DNA of 64,000 nt from Pontibacter russatus (GTDB lineage Bacteria > Bacteroidota > Bacteroidia > Cytophagales > Hymenobacteraceae), in NCBI RefSeq assembly GCF_009931655.1, contig NZ_CP047984.1:4667001-4731000 (forward strand). The letters are read 5' to 3'. The position numbers and the translations under genes were made by a program. Numbering within the stretch: position 1 is the first letter of the stretch; each line of letters starts with the position of its first letter. Positions 7,998 to 17,428 of this stretch are shown piece after piece. The notes under the pieces are model-generated. The model saw only the letters and a list, made by a program, of their open reading frames with translations, was not told the DNA's origin and searched no databases.

Positions 7998-9716
7998 CTA
8001 CTTTTTGAGGGTGAAGGCGCTCACATCGTAGTTTGGCTTCAGGCCGGAGACCTTGACGTTGCCAAACCGCCGGTGTACCGCCAGTCGGTCCTTCAGGTAA
8101 TAGAGCGAGAGGAAAGCCGCCTCCTCATAAAGGATTTCCTGCAGCCGCTTCAGAAGATTTGCTTTTTCCGTGGGCGTGTCAGCCTGGTTGATGGCGTGCA
8201 GCACGCTATCGCTCTCTGGGGTGCCGAACCCGGTGACGTTCATGCCTCCCTGGCCAGCATAACTGGTATGGAACAGGGGCTGGAAGTTGAGCACGAAAGG
8301 ATTGCCGGACAGGGAGCGGAAGAACACCTCGTATTCGTGCGTCCGCAGTTTCTGGCTCAGCAGGCTGCTTTCCACGGCCTGCACCTGTACGGGGATGCCT
8401 GCCGCTGCCGCCCCCCGCTGAAAAACGATGGCCGCTTTTTCGTAGTTGTTGCTGCCCGCCCGGTAGTTTACCTCCACCGTCAGTTGCTTCCTTTTGCCGT
8501 TGATGTTCCGGAACCAGCCATCCTGCTCTTTTTCCCAGCCTGCGGCCTTCAGCAATTCTGAGGCTCTCTTAGGGTTAAAGGAATAAGGTTTGAGGCTTTG
8601 GTTGTAATATTCTTCAACAGTGGGCGGCACCGGGCCGACGGTGGGTGTGGCGTAGTTCTGCTGAGAAACCTGTATGATGCTTTTCACATCCAGAAGGTGG
8701 GCGATGGCCTGGCGGGTGCGCCTGTCTGAGAATTTAGGGAGGCGGGCGTTGATGCCGGCATATATAAACTCGTAGGCATTCGGAGCATACAGGGCATAGT
8801 CTTCCAGAAAATCCTTGTCCTGCCGTAGCCTGTCGAACTCCGTGGCCTCGATATTCTCCAGCACGTCCAGCTGCCTGTTCTTCAGGGCCAGCAGTGCCGT
8901 GGTGTTGTCCGGTATGATCTGAAAGCTGATGCGCTCCGGGTTTGCCGTCAGGTGGGGCGCGTGGGTGAGTCTGCTTCCCCACCAGTCGCTTTTCCGCTTC
9001 AGCGTCAGGTATTTGCCGGTTTCCCATTTCTCGAGCAGGTAGCCGGCGCTGCCTTGCAGCATGCCGGGGCTGTGCCCATACTCCGGCGAGTTGAAGCGGG
9101 AGGCAAAGGCCTTCAGGCCAGGATTGTTTTCAAGCTCGGAAAGGCTTCCGGTCAATGCCGCCACCTCAAGAGGTTGCAGCAGTGCTTCAGGGTCAAACAG
9201 ATACGCAGGAAGAATAAAGAAGTCGCCTGTCAGCAACTCCATCTCCGGGCTGTACCCGGCGCATACGAAGGTGAAGCGCCGGGAGTCGGAGGGGTCCATC
9301 CTGATATCCTGGATAAACTGTACCTGGGGCTTCAGAAACTCGTTGTTGAGCAACGGGGCTTTTAAAACCTTCAGGGTAAAGGCAACATCTTCCGCTGTTA
9401 CAGGTGCCCCGTTCGGCCAGGTTGCTTCCTCCCTGATCTGGTACGTGAACAGCGTCACTGAGTCCAGCCGTTCTATCTGTGGCATGGCGGCCGCCAGGAA
9501 GGGCTTGATCTTGTTGTCTGCCAGGTCTGCGCTAAGCAGGCTCTGAAACAGCAGGTTCAGTATCTGTAGCGCCCCCGCATCGCTGTAGCTCACGGGGCTA
9601 AGGGTTTCCGGTTCCATCGCCAGGCGCACCCGCACCTCTTCCGGCGCCCGCACGGGCTGGCTGCAACTCGAAAGTATCAGTAATGCACTTAGTACTAATA
9701 ACCTGAAATTTCTCAT
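7998..9716 (-). CDS. Peptide-type ABC transporter substrate-binding lipoprotein (SBP_bac_5)
   Basis: This is a 572-aa extracytoplasmic binding protein of the DppA/OppA family. I place the start at 9716, where MRNFRLLVLSALLILSSCSQ is a clean lipoprotein signal with lipobox Cys; a longer reading from 9746 adds ten residues that spoil it. A purine-rich AAGGGAAG precedes 9716. Family landmarks include WPNGAPVTAEDVAFTLKVL and AIAHLLDVKSII. It leads the operon with the two permeases and presumably delivers the ligand. The peptide preference is not readable. Confidence 0.92.
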   Translation of the reverse strand: MRNFRLLVLSALLILSSCSQPVRAPEEVRVRLAMEPETLSPVSYSDAGALQILNLLFQSLLSADLADNKIKPFLAAAMPQIERLDSVTLFTYQIREEATWPNGAPVTAEDVAFTLKVLKAPLLNNEFLKPQVQFIQDIRMDPSDSRRFTFVCAGYSPEMELLTGDFFILPAYLFDPEALLQPLEVAALTGSLSELENNPGLKAFASRFNSPEYGHSPGMLQGSAGYLLEKWETGKYLTLKRKSDWWGSRLTHAPHLTANPERISFQIIPDNTTALLALKNRQLDVLENIEATEFDRLRQDKDFLEDYALYAPNAYEFIYAGINARLPKFSDRRTRQAIAHLLDVKSIIQVSQQNYATPTVGPVPPTVEEYYNQSLKPYSFNPKRASELLKAAGWEKEQDGWFRNINGKRKQLTVEVNYRAGSNNYEKAAIVFQRGAAAAGIPVQVQAVESSLLSQKLRTHEYEVFFRSLSGNPFVLNFQPLFHTSYAGQGGMNVTGFGTPESDSVLHAINQADTPTEKANLLKRLQEILYEEAAFLSLYYLKDRLAVHRRFGNVKVSGLKPNYDVSAFTLKK

Positions 9717-9784
9717 TAAACTTCCCTTTGGTAAAATTCTATACATAAGGGCAAGTTATGAAAAAGTATAGAACTTGGCTCTGC

Positions 9785-9937
9785 CTATTCTATACCGCCA
9801 TTTGTCCAAGTAGAAGTACCACCAAGCACAGTAACGGTCTGAGTCGCTGTAGTTGTTGAACTCGTTGTTTTAGGTGCAGTTGTGCCAGGGTACGCAGTGC
9901 CAATGCTGATCAAAACGGATATGATAAGTGCTACCAT
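9785..9937 (-). CDS. Possible secreted micropeptide (50 aa)
   Basis: Reading from ATG at 9937 gives 50 residues. A hydrophobic N-terminus (MVALIISVLISIGTAYPG) resembles a signal peptide, and a Thr/Ser-rich tail ends TSTWTNGGIE. A TTG at 9973 would add twelve residues. It lies in AT-rich DNA upstream of two unknown paralogues read in the opposite direction. I know no family for it. Length and composition alone cannot prove that it is translated. Confidence 0.4.
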   Translation of the reverse strand: MVALIISVLISIGTAYPGTTAPKTTSSTTTATQTVTVLGGTSTWTNGGIE

Positions 9938-10284
9938 AGTTGTGTAGAGTTTTTGAGTTAAATATTTAAACAAAGGTGGAGTAGTTTAAAAAGTTTAAAA
10001 AGGAATGTTTTGTCAAGAAGGTAACTATATTTATCCCAATTTAAATTTGCTTTAATATCATACAGGCACTATTTATATGATAATTTTACACTTATTGCTT
10101 TAGAATATATATTTTAATATATTTAAAAGTAATATTAGTGTGTAACACAACTTATACAAATATTTAAAAGCTGTTTGAGTATATAAAACAATATGTTGGC
10201 TGAAAAGTAACATTATATTATTAATTATAATATTGCATCATTTCATTTGCTTGCCATTCGGTGGCTTACTATCCACGACTTTGT
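9938..10284. other. AT-rich spacer
   Basis: About 350 nt of very AT-rich sequence separates the micropeptide from the first ~500-aa paralogue. It contains runs of TTTAAA and TATATT but no clear gene, terminator or canonical TTTG-N19-TAnnTTTG promoter. Its composition matches the following gene rather than the rest of the window. Confidence 0.6.
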
Positions 10285-11772
10285 ATGGAAGAACTTTATA
10301 AAATAGCTAAGTTAGTAACAAAAAGTGTAAACCTCAGTTTGGTGTTACCCATTGCAAATAGCCGATATGGCAAGGAAGACGCTCTTTATGATGGGATCAA
10401 AAAAGGTATTTACTCCTCTGATGAGGATGCTGCCCGAAGTTTATATAATTCCAGCCCCAATGATGTGCGGTACAAAATGCTAAAGCACAGGCTAAAGAAA
10501 AAGCTATTGAACAACCTGCTTTTTCTTGACTATAGTAAATTAGGCTCCAAAGGCTACTTTGTAAAAGATCAAGCTTGTCTTCTGATGCTCCAGCAGGCAT
10601 ATATATTAAAATTAAATTATGAGTTTGATGTTGTCTTGTCATTAGTAAGCAAGATCCTGACAATTGCAGAAGAGTATGATTTTACAAATCACAAAGTAGC
10701 AGCCCTTGAACTTTCAGTAGCTTGCTATTCAGAAAAGGGACAACTAAAGCAATTTAATAAGACACTCACCGACTTTGAAATGGCTTTAAAGAAGCGCAAT
10801 CTTGAATTTAGGGCTATCAATATGTTTCAGAGTGTAAGTGTGAACTTAAAGAAGTCTGTAACCGCAAGAAAGCGGCTATTACCTAATATACCTGGTATGC
10901 TAAGGACTCTGGAAGAACTTTGGCACGAAGCCAAAACCTTTGCAACTTTTGAAGCATATTACAAGACATCCATTTCCTATTATGAGCTAACTGGAAGTTT
11001 TGATAAAATTGTTGAAATGACAGTCAACGCTGGAAAGTGGGTTGAAGAGGGCATAATTAATCCTCTGCGATTTGAGTCTAACTATAATAAGTTTATTATA
11101 GTTTATGCTCATCTCAGAAATAAGGACTATGCAAATGGCTTAGTTTATGCTGAAAAGTTTTCTATGGCCTTCAAAGAAGGCTTTTTGAATTGGTTTGCTT
11201 ATATGGAAAACTATTTCTTGCTTTCTATGCATTCTAATCAACTTTCTTTGTCTGAGATTCTCCTTCATAAGGTATTTACCAATAGCTCTTTCCATAAAAT
11301 CTCTAATACTGCCAAAGAAAGATGGAGTTTATACCAGATGTATTATAGGGTACTAAGTTTAAACTCCCATACCTCCAAAGAAGTATTCATAAACCCATAT
11401 AATCTGTCTCTTCCAGAGTATAGTAAAGACAAGTTGGGTTTTAACGTGGCGATACTAATCCTACAATTTATATACTTTTTGCAGAAAGAGGATTCTGAGG
11501 CACTGCTCTACCGGATAGAAAGCTTAAAAAAATATATCCTGACGCACCTGAAAGACACCTTTAGCCTGAGAAGCAAAACCTTTTTAAGACTCTTAATCCT
11601 GACTGTTACCGAAGACTTTAATGTAGACGCTTGTCGTAGTAAAGGGAAGAAATTATATCTGAAGCTTATAGATACCCCAACTCCGGGAGATGCTTATGCT
11701 GAGATCGAAATTGTACCCTACGAACACCTGTGGGAGCACATACTTTCTATCCTAGAGAAACAGGCAACTTGA
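10285..11772 (+). CDS. Uncharacterised ~500-aa helical protein, paralogue 1
   Basis: This 495-aa protein of unknown function is read from ATG at 10285, which aligns with the downstream paralogue (MEELYK against MDELIR); a GTG at 10261 would add eight residues. The N-terminal block has SSDEDAARSLYN and then RYKMLKHRLKKKLLNNL. The middle is helix-rich and TPR-like in feel, with NWFAYMENYFLLSMHS. The end carries GDAYAEIEIVPYEHLWE. No catalytic motif, signal peptide or membrane helix was found. The gene is AT-rich compared with most of the window, hinting at transfer. I recall similar proteins expanded in Hymenobacteraceae, but could not search. Confidence 0.85.
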   Translation: MEELYKIAKLVTKSVNLSLVLPIANSRYGKEDALYDGIKKGIYSSDEDAARSLYNSSPNDVRYKMLKHRLKKKLLNNLLFLDYSKLGSKGYFVKDQACLLMLQQAYILKLNYEFDVVLSLVSKILTIAEEYDFTNHKVAALELSVACYSEKGQLKQFNKTLTDFEMALKKRNLEFRAINMFQSVSVNLKKSVTARKRLLPNIPGMLRTLEELWHEAKTFATFEAYYKTSISYYELTGSFDKIVEMTVNAGKWVEEGIINPLRFESNYNKFIIVYAHLRNKDYANGLVYAEKFSMAFKEGFLNWFAYMENYFLLSMHSNQLSLSEILLHKVFTNSSFHKISNTAKERWSLYQMYYRVLSLNSHTSKEVFINPYNLSLPEYSKDKLGFNVAILILQFIYFLQKEDSEALLYRIESLKKYILTHLKDTFSLRSKTFLRLLILTVTEDFNVDACRSKGKKLYLKLIDTPTPGDAYAEIEIVPYEHLWEHILSILEKQAT

Positions 11773-11786
11773 AAACTTAACTATAG

Positions 11787-13283
11787 ATGGATGAACTCAT
11801 AAGGTTGGTGAACCTAATTGTGGAGAGAAGCCCAAAAACCTTTCCTCTTATTATTCAACAGGATGAAAGGAGCTTTGAGACAAAACTCTTTAATCTGATT
11901 AAGGAGGGGAGTGTATCAAGCGATGAAGATGCAGCGGTAGCGCTTTACGGCAAGAGGACCTTGTCAGCTAATTACCGGATGCTAAAATCAAGAGTGAGGA
12001 AAAAGCTGTTGAACCACCTCCATTTTATCGAGTTACCGCCAAACAAGTTTAACATCAGCACTATTGAGAGATATAAAATCAATTCTGTGCTTTTAGAGGC
12101 ACATGGGTTGATGATAGCTAATGAATATAAGTTGGCAGATAAGTTACTAACGCAAGCTGTAGCATTCGCAAAAGCAAATCACTTGACTTCGTGTATTGTA
12201 GGAGCATTAGAGTATAAGTTGACTATTCATTCTACCGTCATTAATAAAAAAGCTTATAACGAAGTAGAACATGAGTTGCAACAATACTATAAGATAGAGT
12301 CTCAGGAAAAGGCAGCATTAAATATCTTTCATCATGCTATCATAGAGTTAAGTTTAAGTATAAATAACCGTGTTGATTACATGCCTAGTATGCCCAAGGT
12401 GCTGAACGATATGCATGGGCTCTGGCTTTCTTCAAGGTCGCCTCTTGTTTATGGTAAATACCATATTTTGAACATTCAATATTTAGAGCTGCAAGGCGAC
12501 TTCAGGGCTATTGCGGATACAGTAGCGCAGGCTGAAGATTTGCTGAAGCGGGGGGAATTGCCGCCGAACTGGTTTAACCACAAGTATAACGCCTTCATCC
12601 GTGTTTACGCACTTCTCAGGACCCAGCAATACGAAGAGGGCCTTTCGCGCGCGGCGGCGTACCTGCAGCTGTTTGAGCCCAAGACGGTGAACTGGTTTGC
12701 ATTCATGGAGAATTACCTGCTGCTTGCGCTGCACGCGCAGCGCTACGCGCAGGCGGGGGAGCTGCTTCAGAAGGTGCTGCGCAACCGTTTCTTCCACCAG
12801 ATACAGCAGCCAGCCAGGGAGAGGTGGGAGCTCTACCGGAGACACCTCGTTTTGGTGAACAACGTGCTCCCTGAGCGGCTGCGCTCCGAGCTGCCCCGGA
12901 ACATGTTCAGCGAGCTGATAAACCTGCCAAAAGACAAGGCGGGCTTCAACCTGTCGCTGCTCGTGCTGGACGTCATCAAGAGCTTTGCCAATAAGAACAT
13001 CGACGACTATGAGCCGCAGGCCGAGCGCATACGCAAGTACATCATGAAATATATGCGTGGGGAGAAAGCGGAGCGGCCGAGGCTTTTCCTGCGGCTGTTG
13101 CTGCTGGCTGTCAGGCATGAACTCGATTTTGCCCGGACCAGCAAGGCTGCCAGCAACCTCGCCGCGAAGCTGAGCCAGGCAGACCCTCCCGGTGATGCCT
13201 TCGCCGAGGTGGAGATTGTGCCTTACGAGAATCTGTGGGAGGCTGTCCTGATTATACTGAAACGCCGGGCGCTACCGCAGTAA
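11787..13283 (+). CDS. Uncharacterised ~500-aa helical protein, paralogue 2
   Basis: This 498-aa protein is homologous to its neighbour along its whole length: SSDEDAAVALYG, YRMLKSRVRKKLLNHL, NWFAFMENYLLLALHA and GDAFAEVEIVPYENLWE align with the first copy. Only 14 nt separate the two, so they are probably cotranscribed and arose by tandem duplication. The 5' half is as AT-rich as paralogue 1. From about 12540 the sequence becomes as GC-rich as the host, a change seen within one open frame. Recombination or amelioration at different rates are both possible. The function is unknown; the basic YRxLKxRxRKKLLN block could bind nucleic acid or a partner. Confidence 0.87.
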   Translation: MDELIRLVNLIVERSPKTFPLIIQQDERSFETKLFNLIKEGSVSSDEDAAVALYGKRTLSANYRMLKSRVRKKLLNHLHFIELPPNKFNISTIERYKINSVLLEAHGLMIANEYKLADKLLTQAVAFAKANHLTSCIVGALEYKLTIHSTVINKKAYNEVEHELQQYYKIESQEKAALNIFHHAIIELSLSINNRVDYMPSMPKVLNDMHGLWLSSRSPLVYGKYHILNIQYLELQGDFRAIADTVAQAEDLLKRGELPPNWFNHKYNAFIRVYALLRTQQYEEGLSRAAAYLQLFEPKTVNWFAFMENYLLLALHAQRYAQAGELLQKVLRNRFFHQIQQPARERWELYRRHLVLVNNVLPERLRSELPRNMFSELINLPKDKAGFNLSLLVLDVIKSFANKNIDDYEPQAERIRKYIMKYMRGEKAERPRLFLRLLLLAVRHELDFARTSKAASNLAAKLSQADPPGDAFAEVEIVPYENLWEAVLIILKRRALPQ

Positions 13284-13462
13284 GTCTGTTTTTCTCAAGG
13301 CGGCGGCTGCGACGCGACTTATGGCAAGTACCCGAACAAAATGAAGCTGCGCAGTTACAGGGTGAATCTCATTTCCTGAATGATGGGCAGCGCATCAGGT
13401 GCATTACAAAATGTCTTGTGCCAGGATACCTCTTACGTGCGTTCTTTTACTTATTTTACGAG

Positions 13463-14794
13463 ATGCAAAAGAACAACCCTACGGTAACCAATGCATGGTG
13501 TGTGTATGACTGGGCGAACTCGGTATACTCCCTGGTTATCATCTCCACCATATTTCCCATATACTTTAGCGCTGTCTCCAAACACCCGGAAACAGCCTCT
13601 ACCGTCGTCAGCTTTTTTGGCTTCGAATTGCAGAGCTCTGTGCTTTTTTCGTATGCGGTATCGGGCTCTTTCCTCATTATCGTGGCACTGAACCCTTTCC
13701 TGACCGCCATTGCCGATTACAGCGGGCGAAAGAAATTGTTTATGCAGTTGTTCTGCTACCTGGGGTCCCTTTCCTGCGCCAGCCTCTTCTTCTTTACAAG
13801 AGAAACCTTCTCCGTCTCGGTCGTTTTATTTATGCTGGCCTCCATTGGCTTTAGCGGCAGTATCGTGTTCTACAATTCCTACCTGCCCGAAATCGCTACG
13901 GAGGACCAGTATGACCGGCTGAGCGCCCGGGGTTTTGCCATGGGATATATAGGCAGCGTGCTCCTGCTGATCTTTAACCTGGCCATGATACTGCAGCCAG
14001 CCTGGTTTGGCATCGCGGCTGATAACACCAGCCTGCCACCCCGCATCGCTTTCCTGACGACCGGAATCTGGTGGTTCGGGTTTGCGCAGTATTCGTTTTA
14101 CCATCTGCCTGGCAACCTATATGCCCGCAGGCCCCAGGGCAGCTGGATTCTGAACGGCGTGAAGGAACTGCGGAAAGTGCTGCAGCAGGTAAAAGGGCTG
14201 CAGTTGCTCAAACGCTTCCTGCTGGCCTACTTTTTCTATAACATGGGCGTGCAGACGGTGATGTATGTGGCTACTATTTTCGGGATAGAAGAGCTGCAGC
14301 TACCCAGTGAGGCGCTTATCGTCACCATCCTAATTATTCAGCTTGTTGCCATTGCCGGTGCCTATGGCTTTGCCTCCCTTTCCAGCAGGTACGGCAACAT
14401 AAAGGCGCTCATCATAGCCGTCATCATCTGGATTGGAATTTGTGTGGCTGCCTACTTTACAACCACTGCCCTCCAGTTTTATATGTTGGCTGCCGTCGTT
14501 GGCTCTGTTATGGGAGGCATTCAATCCCTTTCCCGCTCCACTTACTCCAAGTTGATTCCGGCCACTACCACCGACCATGCTTCCTACTTCAGCTTTTACG
14601 ACGTGACAGAGAAAATCTCGATCATGCTCGGCACGCTGGCCTATGGGGCCATCGCGCAGGTAACCGGCTCCATGCGCTACAGCATTCTGGCCCTCATTGT
14701 GTTTTTTGGGCTGGGGCTGCTGTTCCTGCTGCTGGTGCGCGGGAAAAAGTCGCTGGAGGCACAGCCGGAGAGTGTCCAAACCGTTACTGGCTGA
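13463..14794 (+). CDS. Major facilitator transporter, UMF1/Atg22-like
   Basis: This is a 443-aa inner-membrane transporter with about twelve hydrophobic segments. The start MQKNNPTVTNAWCVYDWANS at 13463 is preferred because NAWCVYDWANSVY is the hallmark N-terminus of UMF1-type MFS proteins. The in-frame start at 13235 would overlap the previous gene and add an implausible sequence. ADYSGRKKLFM is the family's version of the MFS loop 2-3 motif. Atg22 relatives export amino acids from yeast vacuoles; the bacterial substrate is unknown. It is read convergently with the amidohydrolase, with a strong inverted repeat between. Confidence 0.9.
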   Translation: MQKNNPTVTNAWCVYDWANSVYSLVIISTIFPIYFSAVSKHPETASTVVSFFGFELQSSVLFSYAVSGSFLIIVALNPFLTAIADYSGRKKLFMQLFCYLGSLSCASLFFFTRETFSVSVVLFMLASIGFSGSIVFYNSYLPEIATEDQYDRLSARGFAMGYIGSVLLLIFNLAMILQPAWFGIAADNTSLPPRIAFLTTGIWWFGFAQYSFYHLPGNLYARRPQGSWILNGVKELRKVLQQVKGLQLLKRFLLAYFFYNMGVQTVMYVATIFGIEELQLPSEALIVTILIIQLVAIAGAYGFASLSSRYGNIKALIIAVIIWIGICVAAYFTTTALQFYMLAAVVGSVMGGIQSLSRSTYSKLIPATTTDHASYFSFYDVTEKISIMLGTLAYGAIAQVTGSMRYSILALIVFFGLGLLFLLLVRGKKSLEAQPESVQTVTG

Positions 14795-14831
14795 TGTAAT
14801 TGTATGGTATTTATATATAACGGGTTGGGCC

Positions 14832-14886
14832 TATATAACAGAGGCGGCCGCTGCAGGATATATGCAGCGGCCGCCTCTGTTATATA
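14832..14886. terminator. Perfect 24-bp inverted repeat between convergent genes
   Basis: Bases 14832-14855 and 14863-14886 are exact reverse complements with a 7-nt spacer. The GC core is GAGGCGGCCGCTGCA and both ends are TATATA. It lies between the stop codons of the MFS gene (14794) and the amidohydrolase (14896). It most likely serves as a bidirectional terminator or mRNA 3'-end stabiliser, although it lacks a T-run. Confidence 0.85.
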
Positions 14887-14895
14887 GCTCAAAAC

Positions 14896-16560
14896 TTACC
14901 GCTTTCTATATACTTGTTTTCCGTTGATGTAGGTGTATAGCACCTGAACGCTGCGCATCTCGGATGGGGCTATATGCATCAGGTCTTTGTCTACGATGAT
15001 GAAATCTGCGAATTTTCCGGCTTCAATGCTGCCTTTTTCATTTTCCTCGAAGTTGGATTTCGCTGCCCAGATGGTCATGCCGCGCAGCGCTTCCTCCCGG
15101 CTCAGGGCGTTCTCCATCTGAAACCCTCCTTCCGGATAGTTCTTGGCGTCCTGACGGGCTACCGCCGCATGAAACGTGTAGAACGGGTTGATGTCCTCTA
15201 CCGGGAAATCGCTGCCGAGGGGTATATAGCCGTTCTGGTCCAGCAGCTCCTTGAACGGGTAAGCATGGCTGAGCCGCTCTTCTCCCAGCCTGTCGCCGGC
15301 CCAGTACATATCAGAGGTGGCATGCGTGGGCTGCACCGAAGGAATGATGCTGTATTTCCCGAACTTGTCCAGGTCATCAGGGTGCACGATCTGGGCATGC
15401 TCGATGCGCCAGCGCTTGTCGTTCTGGCCGCCCAGCACGCTGCCATATATGTCCAGCAGCAGGCGGTTGGCCGAGTCGCCGATGGCGTGCGTGTTCATCT
15501 GGAACCCGTGTTCGTACAGCAGCCTGGCGATGTCCCGGAACTCCTGCTCAGAGGCCAGCAGAAAGCCGTAGTGGCCCGCCTGGTCGTGGTAGGGCTCCAG
15601 CAGATTGGCGCCCCTCGAGCCAAGCGCCCCGTCGGCATATACCTTGAACGAGCGCACGTTCAGCCGCTCGGTTTTATATAGACCGCGTTTGAAGAAGTGA
15701 TCCGTATTTTCCTGCGTGGGGTTCAGCATGGCATATATGCGCATCTGCAGCTCGCCCTGCTGCTGCATGGCGTCTATCAGGTCCACGGTTGATTTGTCCA
15801 GACCGGCATCGGCCACGGTCGTCAGGCCAACGGCAAAGCAGTTGGCTTCCGCCAGTTTGAGCGCCTGCCGTTTTTCAGCCTCGTCCGCCTCCGGAATTTT
15901 GGATGTCACCAGGTCCACGGCATTGTCAATCAGAATACCCGTCACGCGGCCATTCTTCACCTCCACCAGGCCACCAACCATTTTTGTCTGAGGGGTGATT
16001 CCCGCCAGGTCTAAGGCTTTTTGGTTTGCCAGCGCGGCGTGCCCGTCTATGCGCGTGATGACAACGGGGATGTTGGGGAAAAGCTGGTCGAGGGTGTCTT
16101 TGGACGGGAACTCTTTCACAACCCAATCGTTCTGGTCCCAGCCGCGGCCCGTCAGCCAGTCAGCGTCGGGGTACTTTTCGCGCTGCGCCACCAGCTTTTG
16201 CACTACTTCCGCGAACGACGCTGTACCTACCAGATCCGCAGACTGCAGGCCGAGGCCGTAGCGGTAAAAGTGGGCGTGGGCATCTATCAGTCCGGGGTAT
16301 ATGGCTTTGCCTTCGGCGTCCAGTTCTGCTGCGGCGGCATATTTGCGGCGTATGCCCGTTGTGGTGCCCACTTCTAAAACCCTCCCGTCTTTTACAGCAA
16401 ATGCCTCTGCCTTGCCGAAGCTGTCATTCACCGTATATACCGTTCCGTTGTAGACCACCAGGTCGGCTTGCTGCACGCCCTGGTTGGTGCCGGAGCAGGC
16501 GCTCAGGAAGGTGCCGCCCACAAAAAGGGCTGCGGCAAGGGTGCGTAAGGTTTTAGTCAT
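14896..16560 (-). CDS. Amidohydrolase family lipoprotein, YtcJ-like
   Basis: This 554-aa metal-dependent hydrolase is read from MTKTLRTLAAALFVGGTFL at 16560, followed by SACSGT with a lipobox Cys; the upstream Met at 16578 would intrude into the preceding gene. The motif GLIDAHAHFYRYG binds metal. ITRIDGHAALAN, NTHAIGDSANR and WRIEHAQIVH are typical of the YtcJ/exoenzyme-regulatory AepA group. It probably hydrolyses an N-acyl or cyclic amide outside the cytoplasm. The start follows the stop of the AMP nucleosidase gene closely (11 nt), so they may be cotranscribed. Confidence 0.92.
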   Translation of the reverse strand: MTKTLRTLAAALFVGGTFLSACSGTNQGVQQADLVVYNGTVYTVNDSFGKAEAFAVKDGRVLEVGTTTGIRRKYAAAAELDAEGKAIYPGLIDAHAHFYRYGLGLQSADLVGTASFAEVVQKLVAQREKYPDADWLTGRGWDQNDWVVKEFPSKDTLDQLFPNIPVVITRIDGHAALANQKALDLAGITPQTKMVGGLVEVKNGRVTGILIDNAVDLVTSKIPEADEAEKRQALKLAEANCFAVGLTTVADAGLDKSTVDLIDAMQQQGELQMRIYAMLNPTQENTDHFFKRGLYKTERLNVRSFKVYADGALGSRGANLLEPYHDQAGHYGFLLASEQEFRDIARLLYEHGFQMNTHAIGDSANRLLLDIYGSVLGGQNDKRWRIEHAQIVHPDDLDKFGKYSIIPSVQPTHATSDMYWAGDRLGEERLSHAYPFKELLDQNGYIPLGSDFPVEDINPFYTFHAAVARQDAKNYPEGGFQMENALSREEALRGMTIWAAKSNFEENEKGSIEAGKFADFIIVDKDLMHIAPSEMRSVQVLYTYINGKQVYRKR

Positions 16561-16570
16561 GAAATCAGGT

Positions 16571-17344
16571 TTACTCAAAGCGCATGTGTTTCACAGACTC
16601 ACCGGAGTTTATCAGCTCCAGCAGGGAGTCGATGCCGATGCTGAGGTGTTTCTCCACATAGGATGCCGTCACCAGCTTGTCGCTCTCCGATGTCTTCACG
16701 CCCTCCGGAATCATCGGGTTGTCCGACACCAGCAGCAGCGCCCCGTGCGGAATCTCGTTGATGAAGCCGACAGTGAAGATGGTGGCCGTTTCCATATCCA
16801 CGCCCATGGCCCGGATCTGCCGCAGGTATTCTTTGAACTCCTCGTCGTGCTCCCACACGCGGCGGTTGGTGGTGTACACGGTGCCGGTCCAGTAATCCAT
16901 CTCATGCTTTTTGATCATGGACGACACCGCCCGCTGCAGCCGGAAGGAGGGCAAAGCAGGAATTTCGGGGGGCATATAATCGTCGGAGGTGCCCTCGCCG
17001 CGGATGGCGGCAATCGGGAGAATCAGGTCTCCGATCTGGGTTTTCTTTTTCAGGCCGCCGCACTTGCCCAGAAAGAGGGCCGCCTTCGGTTTGATGGCCG
17101 ACAGCAGGTCCATCACGGTGGCCGCCATGGCGCTTCCCATCCCGAAGTTGACGATGGTGATGTTGTTGGCGGTGGCGGTCTGCATCGGCTTGTCCAGCCC
17201 GTTCAGCTCCACGCCGAAGCGGTCGGCAAACATGCGCACATAGTTTATAAAGTTGGTCAGCAGAATGTACTCCCCGAACTCCTCCAGCGGCACCCCGGTG
17301 TAGCGGGGCAGCCAGTCGCTTACTATTTCTCCTTTGGTTTTCAT
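16571..17344 (-). CDS. amn: AMP nucleosidase
   Basis: This 257-aa enzyme cleaves AMP to adenine and ribose 5-phosphate, or acts on related nucleosides. It has the PNP/UDP phosphorylase fold: NITIVNFGMGSAMAAT and ALFLGKCGGLKKK form the phosphate site, and AMGVDMETATIF contains the nucleoside-binding Met-Glu pair. It matches the short Bacteroidota form without the N-terminal regulatory domain of E. coli Amn (about 480 aa). It lies upstream of the amidohydrolase on the same strand. Confidence 0.92.
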   Translation of the reverse strand: MKTKGEIVSDWLPRYTGVPLEEFGEYILLTNFINYVRMFADRFGVELNGLDKPMQTATANNITIVNFGMGSAMAATVMDLLSAIKPKAALFLGKCGGLKKKTQIGDLILPIAAIRGEGTSDDYMPPEIPALPSFRLQRAVSSMIKKHEMDYWTGTVYTTNRRVWEHDEEFKEYLRQIRAMGVDMETATIFTVGFINEIPHGALLLVSDNPMIPEGVKTSESDKLVTASYVEKHLSIGIDSLLELINSGESVKHMRFE

Positions 17345-17428
17345 ACGCTATATAGGTTGATACAAAAAATCCGCCGTCGTAGCTGTCACTACTGGGGCGG
17401 AGCTCCGTGGAAATGGCTAAATTGCAGG

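Noticed and set aside
13235..13462. N-terminal extension of the MFS transporter
   Set aside because: It overlaps the preceding gene and lacks family similarity, whereas the conserved NAWCVYDWANS lies just after 13463.
16484..17428. Long upstream extension of the HSDR_N frame
   Set aside because: The translation mirrors the AMP nucleosidase and amidohydrolase genes on the other strand, is His/Arg/Val-rich without motifs, and the recognisable protein starts at 17429.
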